Source: M55B112 sp964539395 (GTDB lineage: Bacteria > Bacteroidota > Bacteroidia > Bacteroidales > GCA-2748055). Taken from it: a stretch of 64,000 nucleotides of DNA. The notes beneath the pieces are model-generated. The model was not told the origin of the DNA. It ran no database searches and saw only the letters and a list, made by a program, of their open reading frames with translations. Location of the stretch: NCBI GenBank assembly GCA_964539395.1, contig CAZIIU010000009.1, positions 19,420 through 83,419 on the forward strand. The letters run 5' to 3'. The translations under genes and the position numbers were made by a program. Shown piece by piece: positions 52,078-60,892 of this stretch. The stretch's first letter is position 1, and every line of letters begins with the position of its first letter.

Positions 52078-53334
52078 GTGGATATTTTCGAAAGGATTAC
52101 TACCGACAGGGGCCCGATTGGGCAATACCAGAAAGCCGGACATGGCTACTTTGCCTTTCCGAAACTGGAGGGAGAGATCTCATCACGAATGAAATTTCGT
52201 GGCAAGGAGGTTTTAACATGGAGTTTGAACAACTATCTCGGATTGGGAAATCACCCTGAGGTGCGCAAAGCTGATGCCGATGCTGCTGAAGAATACGGGA
52301 TGGCCTACCCGATGGGGGCAAGAATGATGTCCGGGCAGACAAGAAAACATGAAGAACTGGAAAAAGCGCTGGCAGAATTTGTTCAGAAGGAAGCTGCATA
52401 CCTGCTGAACTATGGCTACCAGGGCATGGCATCTATAATCGATGCGCTTACAACAAGGAATGATGTGATCGTCTATGACTCCGAATCACATGCCTGTATT
52501 CTCGATGGGATGAGGATGTCACTGTCAAAACGTTTTGTTTTCCCACATAACAACATGGAGAACCTGCAAAAACAGCTTGAGAGGGCCACCAAGCGTGCAG
52601 AGCAGCAAGGCGGAGGCGTTTTGGTCATTACTGAAGGGGTTTTTGGCATGGCAGGTGATCTTGGAAATCTGAAGGAAATTGCTGCTATGAAGGAGAAGTT
52701 CAGCTTCAGGCTGCTGGTCGACGATGCACATGGGTTTGGAACGATGGGTGACACAGGTATGGGAACAGGAGAGTACTTTGGCGTCCAGGATAAGATTGAC
52801 GTATACTTCTCTACATTTGCAAAATCAATGGCCGGTATCGGTGGATTCGTTGCAAGTCATAAAGAGGTGGTTGATTTCCTGTGTTACAACATGAGATCGC
52901 AGATCTACGCCAAGTCGCTTCCGATGCCGATGGTGATTGGTGCACTGAAGAGACTGGAGATGCTTAAAACCAAGCCTGAACTCAGAACCAAATTGTGGGA
53001 AATTGTAGACGCCCTCCAGAATGGACTGAAAGAGAACGGGTTTGACATAGGAAAAACTGAATCTCCTGTAACACCTGTTTATATGCATGGCGGATTAGTG
53101 GAGGCCACAAATCTGATCCTCGACCTGAGGGAGAATTACAACATCTTTTGTTCGATGGTAATCTACCCGGTAATACCTAAGGGAGAAATCCTGTTAAGAC
53201 TTATCCCTACTGCGATGCATAACCTTAACGACGTTCATGAGACCATTGCTGCTTTCAAAGAGTGTGCAGCCAAGCTCAAAGCAGGTGAGTATAAAACCGA
53301 AACGTTCCAGGATATATCGAAGCTAAGGGTATAA
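52078..53334 (+). CDS. Alpha-oxoamine synthase, candidate serine palmitoyltransferase
   Basis: A 418-residue PLP enzyme that condenses an amino acid with an acyl-CoA. It starts with GTG. The PLP Lys is Lys249 in the YFSTFAKSMAG block, and the cofactor-ring Asp is Asp215 in LLVDDAHGFG; ESHACILDGMRMSLSKR and TEGVFGMAGDLGNLKEIAAM are also typical of the family. Members include glycine C-acetyltransferase, 8-amino-7-oxononanoate synthase and serine palmitoyltransferase (Spt). Bacteroidota make sphingolipids, and close relatives of this form are often annotated as Spt; the absence of bio or threonine-degradation neighbours fits but does not prove it. It converges with trxB. Confidence 0.85.
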   Translation: MDIFERITTDRGPIGQYQKAGHGYFAFPKLEGEISSRMKFRGKEVLTWSLNNYLGLGNHPEVRKADADAAEEYGMAYPMGARMMSGQTRKHEELEKALAEFVQKEAAYLLNYGYQGMASIIDALTTRNDVIVYDSESHACILDGMRMSLSKRFVFPHNNMENLQKQLERATKRAEQQGGGVLVITEGVFGMAGDLGNLKEIAAMKEKFSFRLLVDDAHGFGTMGDTGMGTGEYFGVQDKIDVYFSTFAKSMAGIGGFVASHKEVVDFLCYNMRSQIYAKSLPMPMVIGALKRLEMLKTKPELRTKLWEIVDALQNGLKENGFDIGKTESPVTPVYMHGGLVEATNLILDLRENYNIFCSMVIYPVIPKGEILLRLIPTAMHNLNDVHETIAAFKECAAKLKAGEYKTETFQDISKLRV

Positions 53335-53399
53335 TCCCTGCCGTAACTCTTCAGTCGGAAAAGAATAACGGCCATCCGCACAGGAACGCCTGATCTGCT

Positions 53400-54404
53400 T
53401 TATTCAAGCTCTCCCAGGTACCTTTCTGCATCCAGCGCTGCCATGCAACCGGTTCCTGCCGCGGTAACTGCCTGCCGGTATACATTGTCCTGCAGGTCGC
53501 CTGAGGCAAATACACCGGGCACATTGGTTTTGGTAGTGCCCGGAATTGTTTTAACATAGCCGCTTTTGTCTGTTTCGAGGTAATTTTTAAAGACATTTGA
53601 ATTGGGTGTATGCCCGATGGCCAAAAAGAAGCCGTCGATCTTAACATTCACGATTTCCTCATCCGATTCCCCCTTGTTCTTATAAAGGTCAACCGACTCA
53701 ACAACTTTATCGCCCTTTAGCTCTTTGGTCTGGTGTTTCCAGAGTATCTCAATATTCTTTGTATTAAAGACCCTTTTCTGCATTGCTTTGGAGGCCCTCA
53801 GTTCATCACGTCGCACGACAAGGTATACCTTTTTGCATAATCCTGACAGATAGGTCGCCTCCTCAGCGGCAGTGTCGCCTCCGCCGACAACTGCAACAAC
53901 CTTATCCTTGAAAAAGAAGCCGTCGCAGGTGGCACAGGCAGAAACCCCGTTCCCTTTAAACTTTTCTTCAGATTCCAGTCCGAGATATTTTGCCGTTGCA
54001 CCGGTTGCCAGAATCACAGCATCGGCCGAAATCACTTTTACCTCATCGATTGTCACCTTCTTTACCTTTCCGCTGAAATCGACTGCTGTAGCCATTCCAA
54101 ATCGAACATCCGTACCAAACCTTTTGGCCTGGTTTTCAAAATCGGTCATCATCGCTGTACCATCTACCCCTTCCGGGTATCCGGGATAGTTCTCCACCTC
54201 TGTTGTTGTGGTAAGCTGACCGCCCATTTGCATACCGGTATACATCACCGGCTTCAGGTTGGCACGGGCAGCGTAGATCGCTGCAGTGTATCCGGCAGGA
54301 CCCGATCCAAGGATTAGGCATCGCACATGTTCTGAAACATCTTGCGGTACAATTTTCCCATCCTCAAGGGGCTTTTTACTATCCATTTGTTTAAACAATT
54401 CCAT
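53400..54404 (-). CDS. trxB: Thioredoxin-disulfide reductase
   Basis: From the ATG at 54404 the product is 334 residues. The FAD-binding GSGPAGYTAAIYAARANLKP is at about residue 33, the redox-active Cys-Ala-Thr-Cys (SACATCDGFFF) near 162, and the NADPH-binding GGGDTAAEEATYL near 180. GVFASGDLQDNVYRQAVTAA closes the FAD site. It reduces thioredoxin with NADPH. Longer frames to 54551 are possible but the extra 49 residues are not family-like. It converges with the oxoamine synthase gene. Confidence 0.96.
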   Translation of the reverse strand: MELFKQMDSKKPLEDGKIVPQDVSEHVRCLILGSGPAGYTAAIYAARANLKPVMYTGMQMGGQLTTTTEVENYPGYPEGVDGTAMMTDFENQAKRFGTDVRFGMATAVDFSGKVKKVTIDEVKVISADAVILATGATAKYLGLESEEKFKGNGVSACATCDGFFFKDKVVAVVGGGDTAAEEATYLSGLCKKVYLVVRRDELRASKAMQKRVFNTKNIEILWKHQTKELKGDKVVESVDLYKNKGESDEEIVNVKIDGFFLAIGHTPNSNVFKNYLETDKSGYVKTIPGTTKTNVPGVFASGDLQDNVYRQAVTAAGTGCMAALDAERYLGELE

Positions 54405-54759
54405 CTTTATCGTTTTTACCTTTTCTGATCTGAAAAATGTTGCAAATACTATAGAACCTTTTGTCCATTTACTGACATTTGTTCGGCAGATTCCAAAACA
54501 GAACAACTGCTTAACAGGTTTCAGTGCGCAAATGTACAAAATCGGAGCCAATTAGGATGATGTCAGTTTTTTAACACCTGAAAATGACAAATGGACTATT
54601 CCCAATGCTCATCTGTGATATTTGTTACTGACGGATTGGCAGGGTCGGCAGTAAATATGGGGACAGCCAACAATTCGAAGGCATTGGAATCTAAACCATA
54701 AATCAGGTCAATATTTTCCCTTTTCGGAAGAAATAGTTAAATTCGCGATAACAAATGTT
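54405..54759. other. Non-coding stretch between trxB and tRNA-Pro
   Basis: No frame is supported. TAAATTCG at about 54737-54744, one base off TAnnTTTG, may be the -7 box of the tRNA gene. No other structure is evident. Confidence 0.4.
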
Positions 54760-54835
54760 CGGGGTGTAGCTCAGTCCGGTTTAGAGTACTCGTCTGGGGG
54801 GCGAGGGGTCGGAAGTTCGAATCTTCTCACCCCGA
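54760..54835 (+). tRNA. tRNA-Pro (anticodon GGG)
   Basis: A full cloverleaf can be drawn: acceptor stem CGGGGTG (54760-54766) with CACCCCG (54828-54834), D-arm GCTC...GAGT, anticodon stem CTCGT/GCGAG with loop CTGGGGG (anticodon GGG at 54796-54798), variable loop and T-arm GGAAG-TTCGAAT-CTTCT. Discriminator base A is at 54835; CCA is not encoded. GGG reads CCC and CCU proline codons. A likely terminator follows 62 bases later. Confidence 0.95.
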
Positions 54836-54897
54836 CAAATAGGTGTTGAAACACAGGTTATTACATTTTTTTGAACCATGTTTTGAACCAAAAATGC

Positions 54898-54928
54898 AAA
54901 AGACCTGTCAGAAACGGCAGGTCTTTTT
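54898..54928 (+). terminator. Terminator downstream of tRNA-Pro
   Basis: AAAGACCTGTC and GGCAGGTCTTT form an 11-bp stem with one G-U pair around AGAAAC, with a T5 run at its end. It could end the tRNA transcript. It follows two nearly adjacent copies of TTTTGAACCA (about 54869-54890). Confidence 0.6.
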
Positions 54929-54947
54929 CGATTTGCACGCCAATAAA

Positions 54948-55127
54948 TCAAAGCTGTGGTCTTTTTCTGTTATCCTGAAACTTCATATATTCCAGTCTCC
55001 ACCGGTATTGTAACTCCGGGCGAATCCCTAATTCTCCGGCAATCTCTTTTGAGTTGCCCGTTACATACCAAAGCTCAACCGGTACTTGCCAGAATTGCGG
55101 ATCATACTACGTTCACGGTCTTGTCAT
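54948..55127 (-). pseudogene. Decayed IS3-family orfA fragment beside tRNA-Pro
   Basis: The minus-strand frame from ATG at 55127 reads MTRP, stop, T, stop, YDPQFWQVPVELWYVTGNSK, then EIAGELGIRPELQYRWRLEY and MKFQDNRKRPQL before a stop at 54948. The helix-turn-helix pattern AVEL..GNSKEIA.ELGIRPELLYRWR.EY is that of IS3-family OrfA (transposase_8). Two early stops and the missing zipper and OrfB show it is dead. A possible left end, TGTCCTGATTATTGGGG on the minus strand (about 55193-55216), lies 66-90 bases upstream. Confidence 0.8.
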
Positions 55128-55241
55128 TCCGGCAATTTACTGCATTTATTGCAGCTTAACTTGCCGTACAGCATCCTGGGGTTTATCCAAATGAACTTAC
55201 CCCAATAATCAGGACAGCAAATGCTGTTGTCTGTCTGACCA

Positions 55242-56621
55242 CTAATCTTCGATCAGCTCCCTGATCCGCTCGATCTGCTTCTGCTTGTTCACCTCCCGCA
55301 GCGCCTGGGCGGTTTTGGTAAAATACTGATGACCTGAAATGAACTTTACCTGCAACTTGTTCCAGTCGTTCAGCGTCCCGATCTTATTTTGTTCCTTCAA
55401 CTCCTTGTAGAGCATGTTCGACACCGGGATCATATCGCTCCTGCCAAGGTAATCCAGGTCGGCATCGCAGATGATCTTCTGCAGCAGGTCCTTTGGCTGC
55501 GGCGGCATTTTTGTCGCCATGATCACCTCGCACACCCGCTCAATTTCCTTTTCCGTATAGCCATAACCCGGGAGGATCTTCCTGGCCAGCACCGTCCCTT
55601 CGTACTCATGGTCATCATATCCCACCGTATGTCCGGCATCGTGGAACAGGCCGGCCGTTTTTAAGATCAATATATCCGAATCATCCAGTCCTTCGGCCCA
55701 TCCGATCAGTTCCACTTCAGTAACCACATCCACCGTATGCTTCACGTTGTGGTAATACAAATAATCGGGAAGCTCCTTCTCCAGCTTGTCGAGGATGATC
55801 TCCTGCAGGTCGGTGAACTGGATCAGCTTGAACTTGGTGTCGAACATTGAATTGGCCAGCAACCGGGATCCTTCCTGCGAAAACTCCTGCCGCAACCCCC
55901 GCACCTCAAACATTTCCAGGTCGCCCTTGTACTTTACCGGCAGTTTCCCGTAATACTCGCACATAAAAAACTCCTTGATCAACTCATAGGTCATCACCGA
56001 GACCAGCACCCTGCCACTCTCCCCCACCCCCTGAACCCGATGTGCAATGTTCACTGTATCTCCCTTGATATCATAGCTCACCTTCTTTTTCCCCGAAATA
56101 GTTGCCGTTACCGGACCGGTATGTACTCCCAGGCTCATGTTCCATATCTTCTCTGAGCCTGAACCTGAGCGAACCCGAAGATAAGCCTGCATTTCCAACG
56201 CAGCCATTACAACCTGTATCGGGTTGGTGATATTCTTCACCGGGATTCCACCGGCCGCCATGAAGGTATCGCCGATCGTCTTGATTTTCTGAATCTTGTA
56301 TTTTTTCAAGATGTTGTTGAACTCGATCAGTACTTCATCCAACTGGTCCATCAACTCCTCCGATCCAATCCCGTCGGTCAGCTTATAAAACCCTTCGATA
56401 TTGGCAAACAGCACCGTCGCCATCTTAAACTTCTCAACCACCGGCTGTTCTGCTGCCCCTGCGACAACATCACCTCCATCAATTCGCTGCTTCAACCGCT
56501 CATTCTGTAAACTAAGCTGCTCAATAGCCGTCTGCAGCTTCTCATTCTGATCAATCAGCTCCTGGTTCTGCTTTACCAGTTTCTGTATCCGCTTTAATAA
56601 TTCATCGCTCTTCTGACTCAT
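55242..56621 (-). CDS. Class III nucleotidyl cyclase fused to HD phosphohydrolase
   Basis: From the ATG at 56621 the product has 459 residues (a frame extension to 56672 is less likely). Residues about 5-50 are a coiled coil. A class III adenylate/guanylate cyclase domain spans about 62-240: VLFANIEGFYKL with Asn74 where the first metal Asp is expected, KTIGDTFMAAGG with the second metal Asp118, and DTVNIAHRVQG with the transition-state Asn and Arg. The C-terminal HD domain, about 275-450, has YHNVKHTVDVV, GLFHDAGH, DHEYEG and CDADLDYLGR, a full metal set. One polypeptide thus joins a nucleotide-cyclase fold to a phosphodiesterase-like fold. Close relatives of the cyclase half, as I remember them, keep the first Asp. 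No membrane segment is present. Confidence 0.85.
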   Translation of the reverse strand: MSQKSDELLKRIQKLVKQNQELIDQNEKLQTAIEQLSLQNERLKQRIDGGDVVAGAAEQPVVEKFKMATVLFANIEGFYKLTDGIGSEELMDQLDEVLIEFNNILKKYKIQKIKTIGDTFMAAGGIPVKNITNPIQVVMAALEMQAYLRVRSGSGSEKIWNMSLGVHTGPVTATISGKKKVSYDIKGDTVNIAHRVQGVGESGRVLVSVMTYELIKEFFMCEYYGKLPVKYKGDLEMFEVRGLRQEFSQEGSRLLANSMFDTKFKLIQFTDLQEIILDKLEKELPDYLYYHNVKHTVDVVTEVELIGWAEGLDDSDILILKTAGLFHDAGHTVGYDDHEYEGTVLARKILPGYGYTEKEIERVCEVIMATKMPPQPKDLLQKIICDADLDYLGRSDMIPVSNMLYKELKEQNKIGTLNDWNKLQVKFISGHQYFTKTAQALREVNKQKQIERIRELIED

Positions 56622-56725
56622 ACGTATGATCTCTTTTGCACTTTCGATCCACCCGATTCTCAGACCGGCCAAAACAATAAAGTTAAAAATAATTTCTTTT
56701 TCTCATTTTTTAATTTTTAGTTGGG

Positions 56726-56733
56726 TATTTTTG
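56726..56733 (+). promoter_or_regulatory. -7 box upstream of the endonuclease-like gene
   Basis: TATTTTTG is an exact TAnnTTTG match, but the ATG is 128 bases downstream and no -33 TTTG is present, so this is uncertain. Confidence 0.3.
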
Positions 56734-56861
56734 CTTATCGGGGGATCACATCGTTGGCGCAGACAGGTGCACTCCCACCTTGAGATCGCGCCTCTGCTGC
56801 TGCAGCCATGCGACCACCCGTTTAATATTTAATTGTCATTGCAGACCAATACGAAGACATT

Positions 56862-57893
56862 ATGAGATATATCGTAACTTTCATTCTTCTACTGCTGATT
56901 GCCGGTCAGAACGGGTATTCACAGCGCAACCAGGAAAAGAGATTTACCGTAATGTTTTACAATGTAGAGAACCTGTTCGATACGATCGACCATCCCGATT
57001 TCAATGATGAAGAGTTTACACCCGGCGCGTCGAAGATGTGGAACAGTGAGAGGTACGAGAAGAAACTGAAGGACATTGCACGGGTGATCCTTTCACTTCC
57101 TGAGAAGGAACTACCAGGGATCATCGGATTTGCTGAGGTGGAGAATAGGGAGGTGCTGCTTGACCTGGTGCAGCAACGCGGACTGAACCGGGTCGGATAC
57201 GAGGTAATCCTGGTTGAGGGCAAGGATCCGCGAGGAATCGACTGTGGACTGATTTACCGGCCGGACCTGTTTAAATACAAATTCCACAGGATGGTGAAGG
57301 TAGAGGACCTTTCAGGAAAGGAAATACCCTTGCGACCCATCCTTCATGTGCATGGTGACGGTCCGGATGGCGATCCTCTCCATATTTTTGTAAACCACTG
57401 GAAATCCCGTTACGGCGGTGTAAAGGAGACGGAGCATCTGCGGGTTTACTCGGGTATTGCACTAAGGAGGGAGCTCGACAGACTGCTTTCAACAGCTTCG
57501 GAACCACGTGTTATTATCATGGGCGACCTGAATGATGAGCCGACCAACAAGAGTGTGTATGATGTGCTGCATGCCGGTAATAAGAGGAAGAATATACTTC
57601 TGAATGATATGTATAACCTTCATTACGACAAGCATAACCTCGGATCGGAGGGTACGCTAAATTACCGGGGTGAGTGGCAGATGTATGACCAGATTATAGT
57701 CTCCTATCCGCTGCTGATTAGTGAAGATGGGCTCTCGACCACCTTCGACGGCGGGAATATACTGATAGAGGAGTGGATGCTCTTTCACGATGAGCGCAGC
57801 AATTTGAAACTGCCCGACAGGACCTACGGAGGTGACAACTATTTTGGCGGGATCAGCGACCACTTCCCGGTATATGTAACCTTCACCTGGTAA
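56862..57893 (+). CDS. Secreted endonuclease/exonuclease/phosphatase family protein
   Basis: A 343-residue protein with a signal peptide (residues 1-20, ending GYSQ). The EEP fold is shown by FTVMFYNVENLFDTIDHPDF, GFAEVENREVLLDLVQ (metal Glu), IFVNHWKSRYGG, RVIIMGDLNDEPTNKSVYDV (catalytic Asp and Asn) and GGISDHFPVYVTF (C-terminal Asp-His). The family includes DNase I-like nucleases and phosphodiesterases; the exact substrate is unknown. It precedes uvrB by three bases, which suggests cotranscription, though a periplasmic protein and UvrB need not act together. Confidence 0.9.
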   Translation: MRYIVTFILLLLIAGQNGYSQRNQEKRFTVMFYNVENLFDTIDHPDFNDEEFTPGASKMWNSERYEKKLKDIARVILSLPEKELPGIIGFAEVENREVLLDLVQQRGLNRVGYEVILVEGKDPRGIDCGLIYRPDLFKYKFHRMVKVEDLSGKEIPLRPILHVHGDGPDGDPLHIFVNHWKSRYGGVKETEHLRVYSGIALRRELDRLLSTASEPRVIIMGDLNDEPTNKSVYDVLHAGNKRKNILLNDMYNLHYDKHNLGSEGTLNYRGEWQMYDQIIVSYPLLISEDGLSTTFDGGNILIEEWMLFHDERSNLKLPDRTYGGDNYFGGISDHFPVYVTFTW

Positions 57894-57896
57894 GAT

Positions 57897-59918
57897 ATGG
57901 AGTTCAGACTTACATCAGAATACACACCAACAGGTGATCAGCCGGATGCTATACGGCAACTGGCGGAGGGATTTAAGCTGGGTGAGAAATACCAGACATT
58001 GCTGGGTGTCACCGGCTCAGGAAAAACCTTTACAGTTGCTAATGTAATCCGGGAGCTCAACCGGCCGGCGCTGGTTCTAAGTCATAATAAAACCCTCGCA
58101 GCACAACTCTACAGCGAGTTCAGGCAGTTTTTTCCGGAAAACGCCGTTGAATATTTCGTCTCCTACTACGACTATTACCAGCCGGAGGCCTATATGCCTG
58201 TCACCGACACCTATATTGAAAAGGATCTGTCTATTAACGAGGAGATCGAGAAGCTGCGGCTCAGCACAACATCTTCACTGCTGTCAGGACGCAGGGATGT
58301 GATCGTGGTCTCCTCGGTATCCTGCCTCTATGGGATCGGCAATCCGGAGGATTTCCACAGTACAAAGATTGCTATACGACAAAGCCAGATGATCAGCAGG
58401 AATGTGCTGCTGCGAAAGCTGGTGGACAGTCTCTATTCCAGAAACGAGATCGATTTTAAACCAGGAACCTTCAGGGTACGAGGTGATACGGTTGATGTAC
58501 ACCTTGCCTACAGCGATAAAGGCTACAGAATAGAGTTCTGGGGTGATGAGATAGAGGCGATCAGGTCGTTTGAACCCCTGACCGGTCATATCCTGGAAAC
58601 CCATGATGAAGTTACAATATTTCCGGCCAACATCTTTGTAACCACACCGGTACGGATCAGGCAGGCGATCGATCAGATCCAGGACGACATGATGAAACAG
58701 GTTGAGTTTTTTAAAAAGCACAGCCGGTTTATTGAAGCACAGCGCATTGAGGAGCGTGTAACGTATGACCTGGAGATGATACGTGAGCTGGGGTATTGTC
58801 CGGGTATAGAAAACTACTCCCGTTATTTCGACGGCCGGGCAGCCGGAACACGCCCTTTCTGCCTGCTCGATTATTTCCCTGAGGATTTTATTACCGTGGT
58901 TGATGAAAGTCATGTCACCATTCCACAGATCCATGCAATGTACGGTGGTGACCATGCCCGTAAGAAGAACCTCGTAGAGTACGGTTTCAGGCTGCCGGCT
59001 GCGGTTGACAACCGACCGCTAAAATTCGATGAATTCGAAGAGATCATTGATGCCACACTTTATGTATCGGCCACCCCTGCCGACTACGAACTTGAGAAGT
59101 GTGGAGGCATCTATGTAGAGCAGGTGATCCGTCCGACCGGACTCCTTGATCCGGTGATTGAACTAAGACCAAGCCTGAACCAGATCGACCACCTGACGGG
59201 CGAGATCAATAAACGTGTGGCGGGCAAGGAGCGTATACTGGTAACGACCCTCACGAAAAGGATGGCAGAAGAGTTGTCGGCCTACCTGACGAAGCTGAAC
59301 ATCAAGACGGCGTATATTCATTCAGATGTTGACACCCTCGACAGGGTTGAAATACTGGACGGGTTGCGAAGGGGAAAGTTTGATGTACTGGTGGGAGTAA
59401 ACCTGCTGCGGGAGGGACTTGACCTGCCAGAAGTGTCGCTCGTGGCGATCCTGGATGCCGACAAAGAGGGATTTCTCCGGTCGGAGCGTTCACTCACACA
59501 AACAGCAGGAAGGGCAGCGCGACACCTGCATGGAAAGGTGATCATGTATGCAGACAAAGTGACACGTTCAATGCAGAAGACGATCGACGAGACCAACCGG
59601 AAGCGGGAGAAGCAGCTGAAATATAACGAAGCAAACGGCATCACGCCGAAACAGATCTTCAAAACGACAGTATCCCTGTTCGAGCAGAATCGTGAGATGC
59701 TTGCACGAACAGGAGCCTACGCTGATCAGGCCAGGACGGAAATTGCCGCCGATCCCGTTGTAAAATACATGAACAGGGAGGGATTGGAAAAAGCAGTTGA
59801 CAATGCCAGGAAGCGAATGGAAAGGGCAGCACAGGAGCTTGACTTTATCGAGGCGGCACGGTTCAGGGATGAGATGTATGCCCTTCAGGAAAAGCTGAAT
59901 GAAATGCCCGCCCCTTAA
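57897..59918 (+). CDS. uvrB: Excinuclease ABC subunit B
   Basis: A 673-residue helicase-like component of nucleotide excision repair. Walker A GVTGSGKT is at residues 37-44; VSYYDYYQPEAYMPVTDTYI is the beta-hairpin region that clamps damaged DNA; VDESHVTIPQIHAMYGGDHA holds the DEAH-like box; and the helicase motifs VGVNLLREGLDLPEVSLVAI and RAARHLHGKVIMYAD follow. The C-terminal UVR domain (about 630-665, LEKAVDNARKRMERAAQELD) binds UvrC. Length is normal. It is three bases after the EEP-family gene, and its stop abuts the T-run of the rpoD terminator. Confidence 0.97.
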   Translation: MEFRLTSEYTPTGDQPDAIRQLAEGFKLGEKYQTLLGVTGSGKTFTVANVIRELNRPALVLSHNKTLAAQLYSEFRQFFPENAVEYFVSYYDYYQPEAYMPVTDTYIEKDLSINEEIEKLRLSTTSSLLSGRRDVIVVSSVSCLYGIGNPEDFHSTKIAIRQSQMISRNVLLRKLVDSLYSRNEIDFKPGTFRVRGDTVDVHLAYSDKGYRIEFWGDEIEAIRSFEPLTGHILETHDEVTIFPANIFVTTPVRIRQAIDQIQDDMMKQVEFFKKHSRFIEAQRIEERVTYDLEMIRELGYCPGIENYSRYFDGRAAGTRPFCLLDYFPEDFITVVDESHVTIPQIHAMYGGDHARKKNLVEYGFRLPAAVDNRPLKFDEFEEIIDATLYVSATPADYELEKCGGIYVEQVIRPTGLLDPVIELRPSLNQIDHLTGEINKRVAGKERILVTTLTKRMAEELSAYLTKLNIKTAYIHSDVDTLDRVEILDGLRRGKFDVLVGVNLLREGLDLPEVSLVAILDADKEGFLRSERSLTQTAGRAARHLHGKVIMYADKVTRSMQKTIDETNRKREKQLKYNEANGITPKQIFKTTVSLFEQNREMLARTGAYADQARTEIAADPVVKYMNREGLEKAVDNARKRMERAAQELDFIEAARFRDEMYALQEKLNEMPAP

Positions 59919-59954
59919 AAAACAAGGCCGCAGTGTAAAAACACTGCGGCCTTG
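59917..59954 (-). terminator. Intrinsic terminator of rpoD
   Basis: CAAGGCCGCAGTG (59923-59935) pairs perfectly with CACTGCGGCCTTG (59942-59954) around a six-base loop. On the minus strand it is followed by six T (59917-59922). The other strand has no T-run after it, so it mainly serves rpoD, though it may also slow uvrB transcription. Confidence 0.88.
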
Positions 59955-59974
59955 AGTCAGTTCAATCAAGCATG

Positions 59975-60835
59975 TTATCCCAGATAGGTCTTTAATAGTT
60001 TGCTTCTTGAAGTGTGTCTTAACCGACGGATCGCTTTTTCCTTGATCTGTCTTACCCGCTCGCGGGTTAATCCAAATCTTTCGCCGATCTCTTCAAGTGT
60101 CATTTCCTGACATGCAATTCCAAAAAAGAGCTTAATGATATCCCTCTCCCTCTCTGTGAGTGTGGCAAGGGCACGCTCCACCTCCCGGGCAAGGGATTCA
60201 TTAATCAGGGAGTTGTCTGCGTTTGGCGAATCATTGTTCACCAATACATCAAGCAAACTGTTGTCTTCACCATCAACGAAGGGAGCATCTACGGACACAT
60301 GGCGGCCTGAAACCCGCAGTGTATCTGAGACCTTTTCCTTTGGCAGCTCTAAAGCAGCAGCCAGTTCCTCAGGCGTGGGCGTACGCTCATGTTGCTGCTC
60401 GAACTTAGAAAACGCTTTGTTGATCTTGTTTAACGAACCAACCTGGTTCAAGGGTAAGCGTACAATTCTCGATTGTTCGGCAAGTGCCTGAAGGATTGAC
60501 TGACGGATCCACCACACCGCATAGGAGATAAACTTGAACCCCCTTGTTTCGTCAAATTTTTCAGCGGCCTTAATCAGTCCCAGGTTACCCTCGTTGATAA
60601 GATCGGGAAGACTAAGTCCCTGGTTCTGGTACTGTTTTGCTACTGATACTACGAAACGAAGGTTGGCCCTGGTAAGCTTTTCAAGTGCCTGTCGGTCACC
60701 TTTCTTGATCCGTTGCGCCAATTCCACCTCTTCCTCAACAGTGATCAGTTCCTCCTTACCAATCTCCTGCAAATACTTATCCAATGATGCACTTTCACGA
60801 TTGGTAATGGATTTTGTGATCTTTAACTGTCTCAT
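59975..60835 (-). CDS. rpoD: Primary sigma factor RpoD/SigA
   Basis: A 286-residue sigma-70 factor. Regions are visible in order: 1.2 (residues 14-47, SASLDKYLQEIGKEELITVE), 2 (about 52-123, with LPDLINEGNLGLIKAAEKFD and GFKFISYAVWWIRQSILQAL), 3 (about 130-205) and 4 (about 215-278, GERFGLTRERVRQIKEKAIR). The lack of region 1.1 and the short length are normal for Bacteroidota, whose primary sigma recognises TAnnTTTG boxes. It has a TACCTTTG box and an unusual strong Shine-Dalgarno. It converges with uvrB. Confidence 0.97.
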   Translation of the reverse strand: MRQLKITKSITNRESASLDKYLQEIGKEELITVEEEVELAQRIKKGDRQALEKLTRANLRFVVSVAKQYQNQGLSLPDLINEGNLGLIKAAEKFDETRGFKFISYAVWWIRQSILQALAEQSRIVRLPLNQVGSLNKINKAFSKFEQQHERTPTPEELAAALELPKEKVSDTLRVSGRHVSVDAPFVDGEDNSLLDVLVNNDSPNADNSLINESLAREVERALATLTERERDIIKLFFGIACQEMTLEEIGERFGLTRERVRQIKEKAIRRLRHTSRSKLLKTYLG

Positions 60836-60843
60836 TGATTTCC

Positions 60844-60850
60844 TCCTTGA
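60844..60850 (-). promoter_or_regulatory. Strong Shine-Dalgarno of rpoD
   Basis: AAGGAGG on the minus strand lies eight bases before the rpoD ATG, within the usual functional spacing. I do not see comparable sequences at the other starts I inspected in this window, in keeping with the known scarcity of Shine-Dalgarno sites in Bacteroidota. It also fixes the start. Confidence 0.75.
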
Positions 60851-60892
60851 AAAATTAGAATTGAAAAATTGATGTAAACTTAAAATCTCGCA

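Noticed and set aside
54869..54890. Two TTTTGAACCA copies as an attachment site
   Set aside because: The copies are only about two bases apart and no integrase gene remains, so an att role cannot be supported.
58284..58955. A 223-codon minus-strand frame inside uvrB
   Set aside because: It lies wholly within the well-supported uvrB coding region and has no family features or start signals.
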